64,000 nt of DNA, taken from the NCBI RefSeq assembly GCF_010389155.1, contig NC_057761.1:10728501-10792500 (forward strand), in the 5' to 3' direction. The stretch is from Erigeron canadensis. Lineage: Eukaryota; Streptophyta; Magnoliopsida; Asterales; Asteraceae. Below are positions 36,215 through 47,486 of the stretch, in pieces (position 1 is the first letter of the stretch; every line of letters begins with the position of its first letter). The notes beneath the pieces were generated by a model, which was given only the letters and a program-made list of their open reading frames with translations, was not told where the DNA came from and made no database searches. The translations under genes were made by a program, and so were the position numbers.

Positions 36215-36691
36215 TTTTAAGAAAATACAACCCTAATGTTACAAACGCTAACCTTATAGCTTGGGTAGCCAAGCTACCCCGTAATATCAGTTAAAGAAAC
36301 TCAATTATAATAAAGATACCCTAATACAGCTCTAAGATATAATATCATTTCTCTAGTAGATAAACTACTCATTAATATTTATTAGCTTGTTGGGAATAGG
36401 ATTCGCATTAACAATAATCTCAAACACTCAAACAGTGATAAAAATCATGATTTTATAATCATGAGAAAATCCTATCAATCTCTCCATGTTAAATTCTGAA
36501 TTTTACATATGATAACACAGATGGAACAAATGTATGTAACATGTAGGATGGGAATAGATGCATCTTTTGAATAACAATTGAAGTTCAAAGCATAAGAGAA
36601 GTTGCCTTTCAAAAAAAAAAAAACATAAGAGAAGTTACATCCTGAGACAACCAACTTATCGGACAATAAACAGCACTTTTTGTAAAACAAA

Positions 36692-39600
36692 CTAAGCCTT
36701 GGCTTTTCCAGCCTGAAGAGACTGAATCCTTTGCTGCAACTTGTAAATCTACAAAAAGGAAATATAAAAAGAAGCTGAAAAAGTTGATTCTTGAATGATT
36801 TATCTTCATAATGTATATGTCCAAATACGAGCAGCTAGATTATAAGAACTGTGAGGTCACTACTCAGATATTATAATGAAATTAACAATCAAATGTCTAA
36901 AATCTAACCAGGGTAAAATCCCTTTTACCCAAAAAAAAACAATCAAATGCCCAAGTATTCCCTACAAATTTCCAAGTACAAATGGTTTCTAGCAAATAAC
37001 ACTTTCATATTCAACTAAAATCAAACGATACCCATGAGATTTGTAAGCCATACATAATACGTTAGCAGCACTCATGGAGGAACAGTGCAAGTCTAGTGCC
37101 AGGCAAGAAAAAGATCATGAAATGCTATTTGAACTGCAACCAAATCCCTTTTTGATAAGTTACCCAACCACAAACCACCCACTTTGCCATTTCTAGTTAC
37201 TTGGATGACATATGGGGAAAAAAGATCACATGTACTCCTACAACAAATCAGAAGTCACTAGGGAATGCGAGTATACTTGTTTTCTACTATATTATAGTAC
37301 CTTCAACTTTCAACATAGACATACTTGTATCTCAGAACACTATGAACTTCTAGATGGAAAAACTTCAATTTCACAATTCTTCTCTACCGTTATATTCGAC
37401 TTTGTTGCTTTCTATCCGGGAATAAATCAATTGATGCAATTAACATATCAGTTTACTTAACTTAAAACAGATTTCTAAAATTAGTCATATTAAGATGGGT
37501 ACCCTCTTGTATGATTTGTCAACCAAGATTAGTCAACCAAAAGCAAAGAATAAAAAGAAACTACATGATAGAGAGAAATATAATATGGAGTAAAAAATCG
37601 TCTTTAAGTAGAAAAAGTTCAAAACTAAACCTACACAAACAATGAGTCTGCTTGATCTGCAATTTAATTAGCTTAAGGATACAAAGAATGACAGAGCACA
37701 AAAGCGAATATTGTAGCAAAATGGTCTAAGAACTGCAAACAGAAGGAACTCAATATAAACCTGCAAAAAGATTGATAATGTTTACTTGATTTGTCAATCT
37801 ACTTTGTTTCACCACATGAAATATAACACTAATCCCCAAAACATAGTTACTTAACAAGCAGACTACGCCAAATGAGTATGATCTCCTGTAGAGGGGCAAT
37901 TTCATCCCATTAATATGTAAATAGGTTGCCTTGGGCTGTGTTCTATATGAAAGGTGTCAAATCAAAAACTTTAGGCAAAAAGGGGAGGGGTTAAGAGTCA
38001 CACATACTCATTTTAATTCGATGACTTGGAACTGTAATGAGAATTATATAATTTAAGTTAACAATGACCAATTCATTAACCAGTGCAAAAATATGACCAA
38101 TTTCAATGTGAACCCATTTTGACCCATCACCCAAAATGATCAACTTGCCCATCTTGCCACCTAAGTAAAATAGACATCTCTGTAATGTAATTAAAGTACC
38201 AACACATTCTTATTTAGTATGTAAGCGTGTAATGATATCTCTGTGACTAAAGGACCAACATGTTGTTATTTAGTATGTGACCAACTAATAAAATAGAATA
38301 AACTTATGGTTTGTGATCATTCAATCTAGGATAAATACGAATGCTTTGATACAACTTGGCTCCATTATTCGAATTGAGTTTCTACTTTCTCCTAATCCCA
38401 TCTTTAATGAGCTAAATCGATATGTTGTTTCCAACCCCCCTCACTAAAAAGCTAAAGAAAATGAAGACCTCTTTTACTTCCATGATGAGGAAAGAGCTTC
38501 AAGGTATCTTACAATTCATGAAAACGGAAACCGGGAAAGCGGTAATAAGAAGTTGCTTTGAACGGTATTCAATAATAGCTTGAAAGGTGAACCTATTTTG
38601 ATCAACCATTTGTATAATGTATGATTGTAATCTAATGGATAAAATTTACTACTTCACCTATTATCAGGGAGACATCACAGTATACATGTTACACCACTAA
38701 AATTATAGAAAAAATGTCCATCTGTTAGACAGCTATCATAATAAGTATTGCTAATCATATGAAATGCAACTGACATGTAATGCAGTAATTAAATTAAAAT
38801 TATGCTTAAGTAAACTTATCGAACAATACAATGCAGAATGGCTGAATATTTGGAGTAAGCAGCGAAATGCAGCAAGCTTAAAATTTACCAACATGTCATT
38901 CAAACACTCGCATTGCTTATAGACTAAATATTTATATCAACCAAAACCCTCATGTATTAAATCATATTCTACAATATACTACAACATGAACAGTGAGAAT
39001 GTAACTAACCGCTTCTTTCTTGCTATTTTGCTTTTCCTCCATATCCTGAAGAGTTGAATCCAAACGCTTTCTGTTGTGAAAATTCACATAGACAGTTAAA
39101 TAATCTAACCAAATGAATGACTCTAGATAAGTACTCCATGGCAGCTTTTAATTTTTGGATGGTTATATACATTATTGGCATGTAAATATGCAAAAAGCCG
39201 AAAGTCGCAACAACAAAATGAAATGCATCCAGAAAGCATATCAGAATATGCAAAAAATACGATAACATGTAACACAATGTAAACGTACAATTCAGCTGAA
39301 ATATATTCGATTCTCTTCCGAACATTTGCATTTGCTTCAGCAAGATCCTGCTTTACGAGCACTGGTCCAATTAACTTGTAGACATTTGCATCCTCATTTA
39401 ACAAATCTAGCTCCTATACGAACACAATTAAATAACAATCAAATCTGAAATAACTAGCTAGAAAGGCAAATACTTTGAAAACAATTTTCTTGCATCTGGC
39501 TTTTATATAAAAATTTTGTAATACTATATCATTTTCAATTCTTTTCCAAGTACAAGTTTGGTAAATTGCAGAGGGTGAAGGGGTTTAACCAATAAATAGT

Positions 39601-40200
39601 CCTGTAACAACAAAAAAGAAAAAAACCCCCTCTATCACCGAGTAAATGCCACTTTATTTTTCTCTAGACATGGTTACTTGGCGCCTTGGCAGATAAACTG
39701 TTGGCTCGAGCAATGGTTCTTATTTAGTCACTCCAAAAAAAAAATAGTCACTCCACTTTAAATGATGATTGTAGTTGTAGAAATTGTATTCGTAAGAAGG
39801 ATGACAGTGTTGACACTTGCACTGACAGGCATCAAAGTACAAAAAAGGTGTATGTGTGTCTTCCAAAATATTTGCTCTTTCCTATAAACCTTAAATTAGT
39901 GTTTTTCAGGTACTTGTTTGCTTTCTTGATTTAAACAAATGAATCACTATGGGGGCGTTTACTTGGGGAAAACACCCATTGTTTTCCAAGAAAACATGAA
40001 AAACTAGAAACGCGTTCAAATCATAGTTTTTAAAAAAATGTTATCCAAGAACATAGAAAACAGTGTTTTCCACTTTTCTATGGGAAATTATAAAACATTT
40101 TTTTACTCTTTTTCACATTCATTTTCTAAATTTTGAAAACCTCGAATTATATTAACTCTCCCCCTACGCCCCCATACATGCCCCCGTCACCCCTCGACCC

Positions 40201-40231
<31 letters not shown>

Positions 40232-40825
40232 AAACCAACCTCCCACACCAAGTATATTAGAACACGTTTTTAATATAGCATTTTCTAGTTATGAATGCGT
40301 TTTCAAAATTTTCGTTTGTTTTCAAAAGATGGAAAACTCCTTCCATTTTCTAGAAAATTATAAATGGAAAACTGCAACACAATTTCCAAAACTAAAAACG
40401 CCCTATGTGTTTCAATAATGAGCATATATATTTTATACTCTTATAAAATGTTGCTGAAGACATTCCAATTTGAATGAAAAGAAAGATACAGAAATAATTA
40501 TTATTAAAAAGAGAGAGAGAAGGTAAAACAAAGCAAAGATATACCTTAAGAACGAGCTCGTTTTCACCAAGTTGGATGGTGTACTTCTTTCTCACTTGGT
40601 GGTTTTTCGATATATCTAGAATTTTATTCATTTTATCATAACAATAATAATAGTATCAAATCATCTCATCATGTCAAATAAAAATAAAATTCAATATTAT
40701 ATATATATATATATGTATATGTATAGCGGAATGAATAAAGGAAACTCGCCTTTTTGGATTTTGCTAAGATCATTGGCTTTCCCTTCTAGCTCTTTCTGTA
40801 GCTCTCTCGTTGCTGCTGAAGCCAT
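36692..40825 (-). CDS. PFD6: Prefoldin subunit 6
   Basis: Five exons on the minus strand: 40750-40825, 40545-40615, 39289-39413, 39010-39070, 36692-36748. The product is 129 aa, the usual length of plant prefoldin 6. It is a beta-type subunit of the cytosolic prefoldin hexamer, which passes unfolded tubulin and actin to the CCT chaperonin. The N-terminal helix (ASAATRELQKELEGKANDL) and C-terminal helix (RLDSTLQDMEEKQNSKKEA) form the coiled-coil arms. The centre, HQVRKKYTIQLGENELVLKE to LIGPVLVKQDLAEANANV, is the beta-hairpin part and carries the GPVLVKQ signature. The phases match at every junction (76+71, 125+61 and 57 bases). The first intron begins GC rather than GT (AAG|GCGAGT); reading that base as the exon end restores KIQKDISKN. 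The start is the only Met before the conserved helix. Introns 2 and 4 hold a MITE and about 2.2 kb of unremarkable AT-rich sequence. Confidence 0.95.
39951..40403. mobile_element. MITE in prefoldin 6 intron 2
   Basis: The termini GGGGGCGTTTACTTGGGG and CTAAAAACGCCC are inverted. The interior repeats TTTTCCA/TGGAAAA words (GTTTTCCAAGAAAAC, CATTTTCTAG) and includes a C-run at 40199-40221. TAT flanks may be a 3 bp target duplication. The superfamily is not certain. Confidence 0.5.
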
Positions 40826-41119
40826 TGATTTACTCTCTATATTTATATTATATTTTGTGAGTCTAATTCTTGTGACCAGTGAGACTGTGAGAAACTATCA
40901 AAGAAAGAAAGAAAGGAAGATTGGGGAAAAGGAAAAGAGGGAGGAAGGGAGCTGGCTCGGTTTAGTGTGTTGCTCACCAAAAGAGGCCGAGCGGGTCTCG
41001 GACTTGACAGTAATGTTGGGCTTCGACTTAGTCCTTTGGGTCATATACCATTTATGGACTCTCAAACCCATCTTAAACTATCATCTACATATATTAATTA
41101 TAATCTATAGTAAAATATT

Positions 41120-41426
41120 CATTTGAAAACTAAATTTTTTGTGAAAACTAGAAAATTTATCAAAACACAGGATCTGAATTTAACACAATGTGATTTTATA
41201 AAACACAATGTGTTTTTATTGTGTAACCTAAAATACGTTGTGTTAAGTTTTGAATCACGGTGTGTTTTTGATAGCGTTGTAAATCGGAAAATTGTTCAAA
41301 CACACTGTGATGTGAACTTAACACAATGTGTTTTCGAAAAACATATTATAAAAAAATTGTGTTAAATTCAAATCACAGTGTGTTTGGCAGTTTTCTAGTT
41401 TTCACGAAAATTTTAGTTTTCAAATG
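41120..41426. mobile_element. Foldback MITE upstream of prefoldin 6
   Basis: CATTTGAAAACTAAATTTT at 41120 is the inverse of AAAATTTTAGTTTTCAAATG ending at 41426, and the inner GTGAAAACTAGAAAA also pairs. The interior has five ACACAATGTG/CACAGTGTGT-like words spaced about 40 bp. It lies about 300 bp upstream of the prefoldin start codon. No target duplication is evident. Confidence 0.65.
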
Positions 41427-41489
41427 ATCAAAGCCCATAATCTATATATACAACAAACATTATTATTTATTAAATAACTACCATGTACC

Positions 41490-42230
41490 TGCGTAATGCG
41501 GCTGTTGTAGAGGCGACGGTGGTCTTGTGGTGATGGCGAATGGTGATGATGGAGGCGACCATCGATGGTGGTGAAAGCGTCAAATAATGTAGGTTGATGT
41601 AAATGTAATTGATTTAAAGGTGGTACAATGACTAGGGGCGAACAAAAACCGAAACGGAAAACCAAAAACCGAAAAAACCCCATAAAGCCGAACTGAAAAA
41701 ACCGAAAACCGAACTGAACCGAACCCATTATATTTTAATTTATTTTATATCTATATCATATTACATTTATATTTATTACTTATAATTTGTAAATATGTTA
41801 ATATATTTAAACTTTTTGTCTTTTTAGTGTACAACTCTATATATATTGTATGTTTTAGATGAAAAATACAATAAAATCAATTCGTTTTATAAAAGTTATT
41901 TCAATTTTAACACCTAAAAAACATATTGGTTAAAAAAAAGCATATCTATATTTTAGTTTTAATATCATAGTTCTTTTGTTAACAATTGAAAATTAAATTT
42001 ATAACATCATAAACAAAAAAGTAAAAAAAAAAAAGAATTAGAAAAAAACTGAACAAAAACCAAAACCGATCCAAACCGAACTGAATAAAAACCGAAATAA
42101 AAACCAAATCCAATGGTTTAGTTTTCTAAAAACTGAATAAATCGGTTCGGATTTCGATTTTAGCCAAAAACTGATCCAAACCGACCCATACTCACCCCTA
42201 ACAATGACCTTGTTTTCGTTTTTACTTAAT
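41490..42230 (-). mobile_element. Helitron-like fragment, interrupted by a hAT-like element
   Basis: 41490-41632 carries the GC-rich end (CCTGCGTAATGCGG) and the GGCGACGGTGGTC...GGTGATGATGGAGG stretch, followed by TGTAATTGATTTAAAGG, as in the copies at 50040 and 50920. It is cut at 41632 by the element at 41633-42200 and resumes for a short distance. Confidence 0.45.
41633..42200. mobile_element. hAT-like element rich in AACCGAA words
   Basis: The element runs from TAGGGGCGAAC to CTCACCCCTA and is flanked by the 8 bp duplication ACAATGAC (41625-41632, 42201-42208). The termini plus an 8 bp target duplication fit hAT. Both subterminal regions are dense in AACCGAA/GGTTCGG words. There is no transposase frame. 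Confidence 0.8.
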
Positions 42231-42282
42231 ATATACTTGATATATGTAAAAACTTAATACATTAAGTCAGATTTTAAGTTTT

Positions 42283-42470
42283 TTTTTTTTTGAACCAAAA
42301 GCTAATTTATTTTTACTCATAACTTACACATATGCCTCGGACGATACCCAAGATTCTTGAACAGCCCCCTATAATCTACCGTTACAAATGTAGGAAGTGG
42401 ACTACGAATCCAAGTGGATTTTTTCAAGGTTAAAGACCTTACTAATCGGCCACCAACCCAGTGGCATGTT
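42283..42470 (-). mobile_element. tRNA-derived SINE
   Basis: On the minus strand it reads GGTTGGTGGCCGATTAGTAA, then GGTCTTTAACCTTG, then a B-box-like GGATTCGTAGTCC, closely matching the SINE at 34395-34530. The remaining left part ends in an A/T-rich tail near 42283. Confidence 0.5.
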
Positions 42471-43383
42471 TTTTTTTAACTTAATAAACAAAAATTTCCG
42501 TCAATTATTTATTTTTACTTAATATGTACAAACATTATTTAAATATTACGTACAAAATACACTCAGCCCTTCTATCATTTAGGTAGATCATGGAAGCAAC
42601 CACTTTACCTAGGCAAGAGGTAGGGTCTGCCAACATCTTAATTTCGCTCATACACTGTCGGAATATTGAGACAAAAAAAAACAGCGTTGGAGAGTTCTTT
42701 TTCCTTTTCCTTTTTACACTGAACCCTTCTTAACAAATTAAAAGAAATAACGACATTATGTATGTACAAAGTATGAAAAGGCGATTGAATATATAATTAA
42801 TAAAAAAAAACATTGTATAAGATACAACCATAGAACATTCTAGCATTCTACCCCCACGTTGTTGCGAGAAATAAAAAAATGGGGTTTAAATATGAATGTA
42901 CATTTCTGGTGCGTGAATGTACGAATAAACTCGTAAATGTTAACGATTGATTGAAACCCGACATTGGTTTTTATTTACGGAGATTCTGATGTTGTTTTGT
43001 GTGTGTATGATGATACTTGTGGCTGTTATTTTTACTTTAAACTTGCAGTGCATTAACACGACACCAGATGTGATTTAAAACATCATATTTTGTTGTACTC
43101 AGATGCTTTATTATGATGGTGTACTAGTTTATTAATAGCAATATGCCACTTCTAGTTAATTGCAATTTCTATGAATTTATAAATCTGCTGGAATGATATT
43201 TTGCACTATGCGAGTTTTTATAACAAAATTTATGTCCCTGGAGTTCAATGGTCAGATTATAAAAAAGATATCCACAATATATTTTTTTTATGTTTTTTAT
43301 ACACAGCATTTGGCATTTAATATTAAATTTATCCATAAATTTTTAATAATTAAAATATTGTTGAGTAAGGGTAATTTGGTCTT
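42471..43383. other. Intergenic sequence without recognised gene
   Basis: A GGCAGACCCTACCTCTTGCC-type piece (minus strand, near 42610-42640) resembles the tail wording of another plant SINE, but is too short to call. The rest is AT-rich without coding signs. Confidence 0.35.
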
Positions 43384-45100
43384 TGTAACACTCCAAGATT
43401 TTTAAGATAAATAAATTAACCCCTTTTTGTAGTTTTGATATTAAAATAATTTCTTAATATTTTATTTTTGGATATGGGGTTAATTTAGTTGGTTTAGAGG
43501 ATAGCGGATAAAATACCCATTTATTCTATTATGTACGTGGCAAAGGGGGGGATAGCCCAACCATTTTCCTTGATGATTCACAAATTCATTACCTCTCAAG
43601 TTTTAATCTTCCAAACTCTTCTCAATTCTTCCATCAAAAGTAAATTGCATCCTTAATTCTTCCAATCAATCTTTCAAGTGAATAACAATAGTAATAATAA
43701 CAATCTTTTAGGGAAAAATTTCAATTGAGAGAATTGGGTGTGTGTGTGTGTAGTGCATGTTAACACACCTAAGGAAGAAAGAAGGAAGAATGCCCAACTC
43801 TTGATTTTAATACTCTTCTTCTAGGTAAGGATTCCTACAACCTAGTTTTAATTTAATTTTTAAAATTAAGGTTCTTGAATATTGGAAATTTGGGGGGTTT
43901 GTGGGATTAAGTCCGTGCATGATATTTTTCCCCAATTTCTTTCATGATATGGTTTTGTTATTGAGATGCATGATGAAAATGATTTGAAATATGAATGATA
44001 TTAGTAACACTCAAAGTATGAGAATTGTCACTTTACTAGTCAAAGTGAAATGGTGAACTTGGTGAAGATGATGATGAGCATTCTTGCATCATAATGGATT
44101 TTTATAAGTAAAGCAACTTAATGACACAATGGGTTTGTTGTGGGCTAGGAATGATAGTGAATTGTTAGTATGGCTAAATCGAGTTAGCCAAGATTGTGAA
44201 TATAGTCTTATATGAATTTTCTGATTATTTGCTAGGTTGAAAGCATTGTCATTTGTGTTGTGGAAATTTTGATTGTTGTTAGCCACGGAGGAGGTGAGTA
44301 ACTTTGCATACTCTTATATGTGTGTTGGGTTGATTACCATATGATGGTGGATTCCGTGTGTGGTAATCGATTCGGCGTTAGGGCCTAATTTTGAGGCCGG
44401 GGCCTAAGAACCCCATAGTTGTATTGAGATGAGGCCTAAGAACCTCTTTGATTAATGTTTAGCGTATATGGATCCATGTATGTGTTGTTAGCGCAAAAGT
44501 GAGTATGCAAGTGATGGTACGACGGTACTATTGGCTACATGCGATAGTCTTTTGTGTTTTTGCCCTCCTTCGTATATATATTTGTATGCAAGTCTATTCA
44601 CTAAGCATTTGCTTATATTTTAGTTGTTTACTATTTTTATAGGTGGTTCCAGAAGAAGGAACTAAGCCCTTGTTGATTTGAAGTGTTAATAAGAAGTTGA
44701 TCTAGGTGTTTTGGAAGGTAATTGTCCATTCGCGGAAGAATAGAACTTTTAGTATAGATACTTAGTCATCCTACCTCATTATGGCTTATGATACTCTTGT
44801 TGTTTTGTTAAACTTGACTCTTGGTCATTTGTGATGTTTTGTCATATTTGGGTAATCTATATTTCTGCAAAAATTAGTTTCGAGTCATGGTTTTTGTAAC
44901 TTAAAGTATAGAATAGTCTTGGTTAATGTCAACTTAGGTAATGTGACCCGTTTGATCGTTTTAATGTAAATTTCAATGGTAAAGGTTTCAGATGTATCCT
45001 TTATGTTGTAATATGTGATATTACTCTTTTTGGTGTTTTGGTTTGAGCTTTTGAGCTTTGAAAATAGTTTGAATCAAATTTGAGTCAAAATGGTTTTGTG
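43384..45100 (+). repeat. Truncated LTR of a Ty3/gypsy-type element
   Basis: It starts TGTAACACTCCAAGATTTTT, the usual start of large plant gypsy LTRs, and has comparable interior wording (a GAGGCCTAAGAACC repeat at ~44400-44460, and a GTGAGTAACTTTGCATACTC block). The matching end GGGTGTTACA is absent, so the right side is deleted; 45100 is approximate. Confidence 0.45.
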
Positions 45101-45104
45101 CAAA

Positions 45105-45315
45105 CCTGACCGTAAATTTACGACCTAGGACCATAAATTTACGGCCCCTTGTATTATTGAGTTACTTTATTTTAGAGAAGAAAAAAATCCAGGAGCAAAT
45201 TACTGCTAGTTATAATTTGAACCATAAATTTACGACTAGGTTTTTACGGTCAGTTGTAATTAAGACGTAAATTTATGGCTCTCAGCCACAAGAGAGCCGT
45301 AAATTTACGGCCAGT
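45105..45315. repeat. Cluster of CGTAAATTTACG palindromes
   Basis: Within ~200 bp the word GTAAATTTACG or a one-base variant (ATAAATTTACG, GTAAATTTATG) occurs five times, near 45112, 45132, 45222, 45267 and 45297. It is often preceded by ACC and followed by GCC or ACC. Confidence 0.75.
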
Positions 45316-45411
45316 ACCAAAAAAAATTAAAATTTTTTTGAACTTTTGGTCGAGTTGAGTCGGGTTGTTTCGGTCTTTTACCAAAATTCCGTTTCAATTC
45401 TGTTAACAGAT

Positions 45412-45545
45412 TTACGAACCGAATAGACAAAAGGAATTAAATTCCATTCAGTCTTATGGCAATCAACGCATGACAAATTTAAATTCCATTCCATCAGATT
45501 CCATTTCTTGCAAAAATATTTCGCAAACCAAACGCGCCCTAAAGA
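45412..45545. mobile_element. Right end of a GGGCGCGTTTGG-type MITE
   Basis: Read on the minus strand it starts AGGGCGCGTTTGGTTTGCG and contains repeated GGAATGGAATT-like words, a widespread plant MITE pattern. The opposite terminus is not found. Similar ATTCCATTCC words lie in an intron of the upstream Twinky copy (20508-20640). Confidence 0.4.
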
Positions 45546-45549
45546 CGTT

Positions 45550-46395
45550 TTTTAACCAAACCCAGATAACCCGACCCGACCCAAATGAGTTTGGGTTATG
45601 CGGGTTGCGTTATTCGGGTTTCGGGTTAGTTATTTGGTTAAGCATACCCATATAAACTTAATCGGTTCGGGTTGTAGGTGATAAAATTTTATTTTGGGTT
45701 AACCCGAATAATCCGAATAAATTCTTCTTATATATTTTTAGAATTATTATAGTGATAAATATGACATGGTTACAAGAAAACTAGTAGAAGTCGACAATTA
45801 TAATTTTGTTTCTCCATTACATCTTTCAATATATATAAATTTTATCTGATATTTTGTTATTTGTTATTGAAAATTTGGAAACAAGAACTGTTTGTACTTC
45901 AAGTTTAGAATGACTGTTCACTAATATATATAAGAATTTTGATATATAAGAATTTAGAGTGACTGTTCATTGTAATAAGATATATAAGAATTTGACTTGA
46001 AATACAAGAAGAAACATTCTTTTGGATTAGACTGGTATAATGTATGTACTATTTTCTTTTTTATATTCTAATATTCTGATCATGCGTAATCTGCTTTTTT
46101 GAATTTTGAATTTCTGATGATGTACTTCAAAACTCGTATGTTGTAAAATATTGTATTGTACATGTAAATGAGCAACTGATCCTATTTTTCACATTGGAAG
46201 TTTTTGTAGATGTTTCAAAACCTTTTCAATTGGTTAATTTGGGTTAACCAAAAACCCAACCCGAACTAACGCGAAACCCAAAACCCAAATCTTTATTCGG
46301 TTCGGTTTATGGGTCACATTTTGTATGGCTCAAACCCGAATAATCCGACCCATATAACCCAAAACCCGAATAATTTGACCCATCAATACCCCTAG
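45550..46395. mobile_element. ACCCGAA-rich hAT-like element
   Basis: Both sides are dense in ACCCGA/TCGGGTT words (45560-45715 and 46240-46385), arranged head to head. The right end CAATACCCCTA matches the family terminus ACACCCCTA. The left terminus is not clear, so it is probably truncated there. Confidence 0.5.
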
Positions 46396-47340
46396 GATGT
46401 GTTGTGTGTGCTTTTGTTATGACAAAGCTTAGTTTAGACAAATCACTTACCTCAAATTACATTATTCTAAACAAGGATTTTTTTTATTAGGCGGTATAAA
46501 AAAATAAGGGGAGTGTAGTGACAAATGTTTGACAAATTGGCTAGTTTTCATCCAATAAAAAGATAAGTGTTTTTTGTTAAAATATAGCCAAAACTTGCCA
46601 AAAGTCATGGTGTAGCTGCCAAACTTACCAATCTTTGCCACAAAAAAGACAAAACAAGAAAAAGCAAAAAAAAAGTAAACTTTTCACCTTCCCAAATACT
46701 TGCCAATATTTGCCGCAATCGGCCAAAACTAGCCGATCCAACTTGCCGATTGATTTGCCAAAATTTGCCAATGCATATGATATAGACTTGCCAAAACTTG
46801 TCAAAACAACTTGACGATGCTTTTTGCCGACTACCCCAAATATACAATAATTTTTAACCGTTAAAAAGAAAATCGAAATATGATAAAACTTGAGAAAGAA
46901 AATCGAAATATGATAAAACTTAAACGCTTGTTTATTTTTGAATGAGGATCCCCTAAAATTGAGTATAACTTTACCGGTGAAGTTGTTGAATCATGACCAT
47001 TATATCAAAATTAAAAGTTAAGATTCGATACTCATATTTGAATCACTCCTTTGTTTTTCTAGTATCCAAATCATACGTCTTGTTAGTATGTCCGGTAGTC
47101 GTTGTCGAGTACCGAAGCAAACCAACTACTCTTGTTCTTCTTCTTCTTCTTCTTCTTCTTATATTAATCAATTAATTGTATTCCATCCCTGATAACCACT
47201 CCACTTTAATATTCCTTGCTTTCACTTATATATATATATATTTCAAATAAAATAACAGGTATGATCTATTGTTCTTGATTTCGCCCCTCATCATTCACCT
47301 TTATTATTATTATTAGTATCATCATTCATTCATAACCGTA
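46396..47340. other. Upstream region of the ALIS gene
   Basis: A stretch at 46600-46830 repeats TTGCCAAAA/CTTGCCGA-like words loosely. A direct repeat of GAAAGAAAATCGAAATATGA lies near 46866 and 46893. A (CTT)n tract at 47128-47160 and a (TA)n tract at 47228 precede the gene and may lie in its 5' leader or promoter. No separate gene is seen. Confidence 0.4.
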
Positions 47341-47486
47341 ATAAAGTTTCACAAAATGGTATGCTTGCTTCTTTTTTTTTTTTAAATCTATATATTTATA
47401 TTTATTTTATTATGGGTTCAATTCATTGTCTTTTATTTTGGTATAATTAAAATTATCAAATGTTGTTTTAATTGTTATATAAATGA

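Noticed and set aside
36063..36272. Gly/Asp-rich 69-codon minus-strand frame
   Set aside because: It is a translation of the GC-rich tail of the short Helitron-like element.
40671..41126. 151-codon plus-strand frame
   Set aside because: It is antisense to prefoldin 6 exon 1 and its leader, with low-complexity composition.
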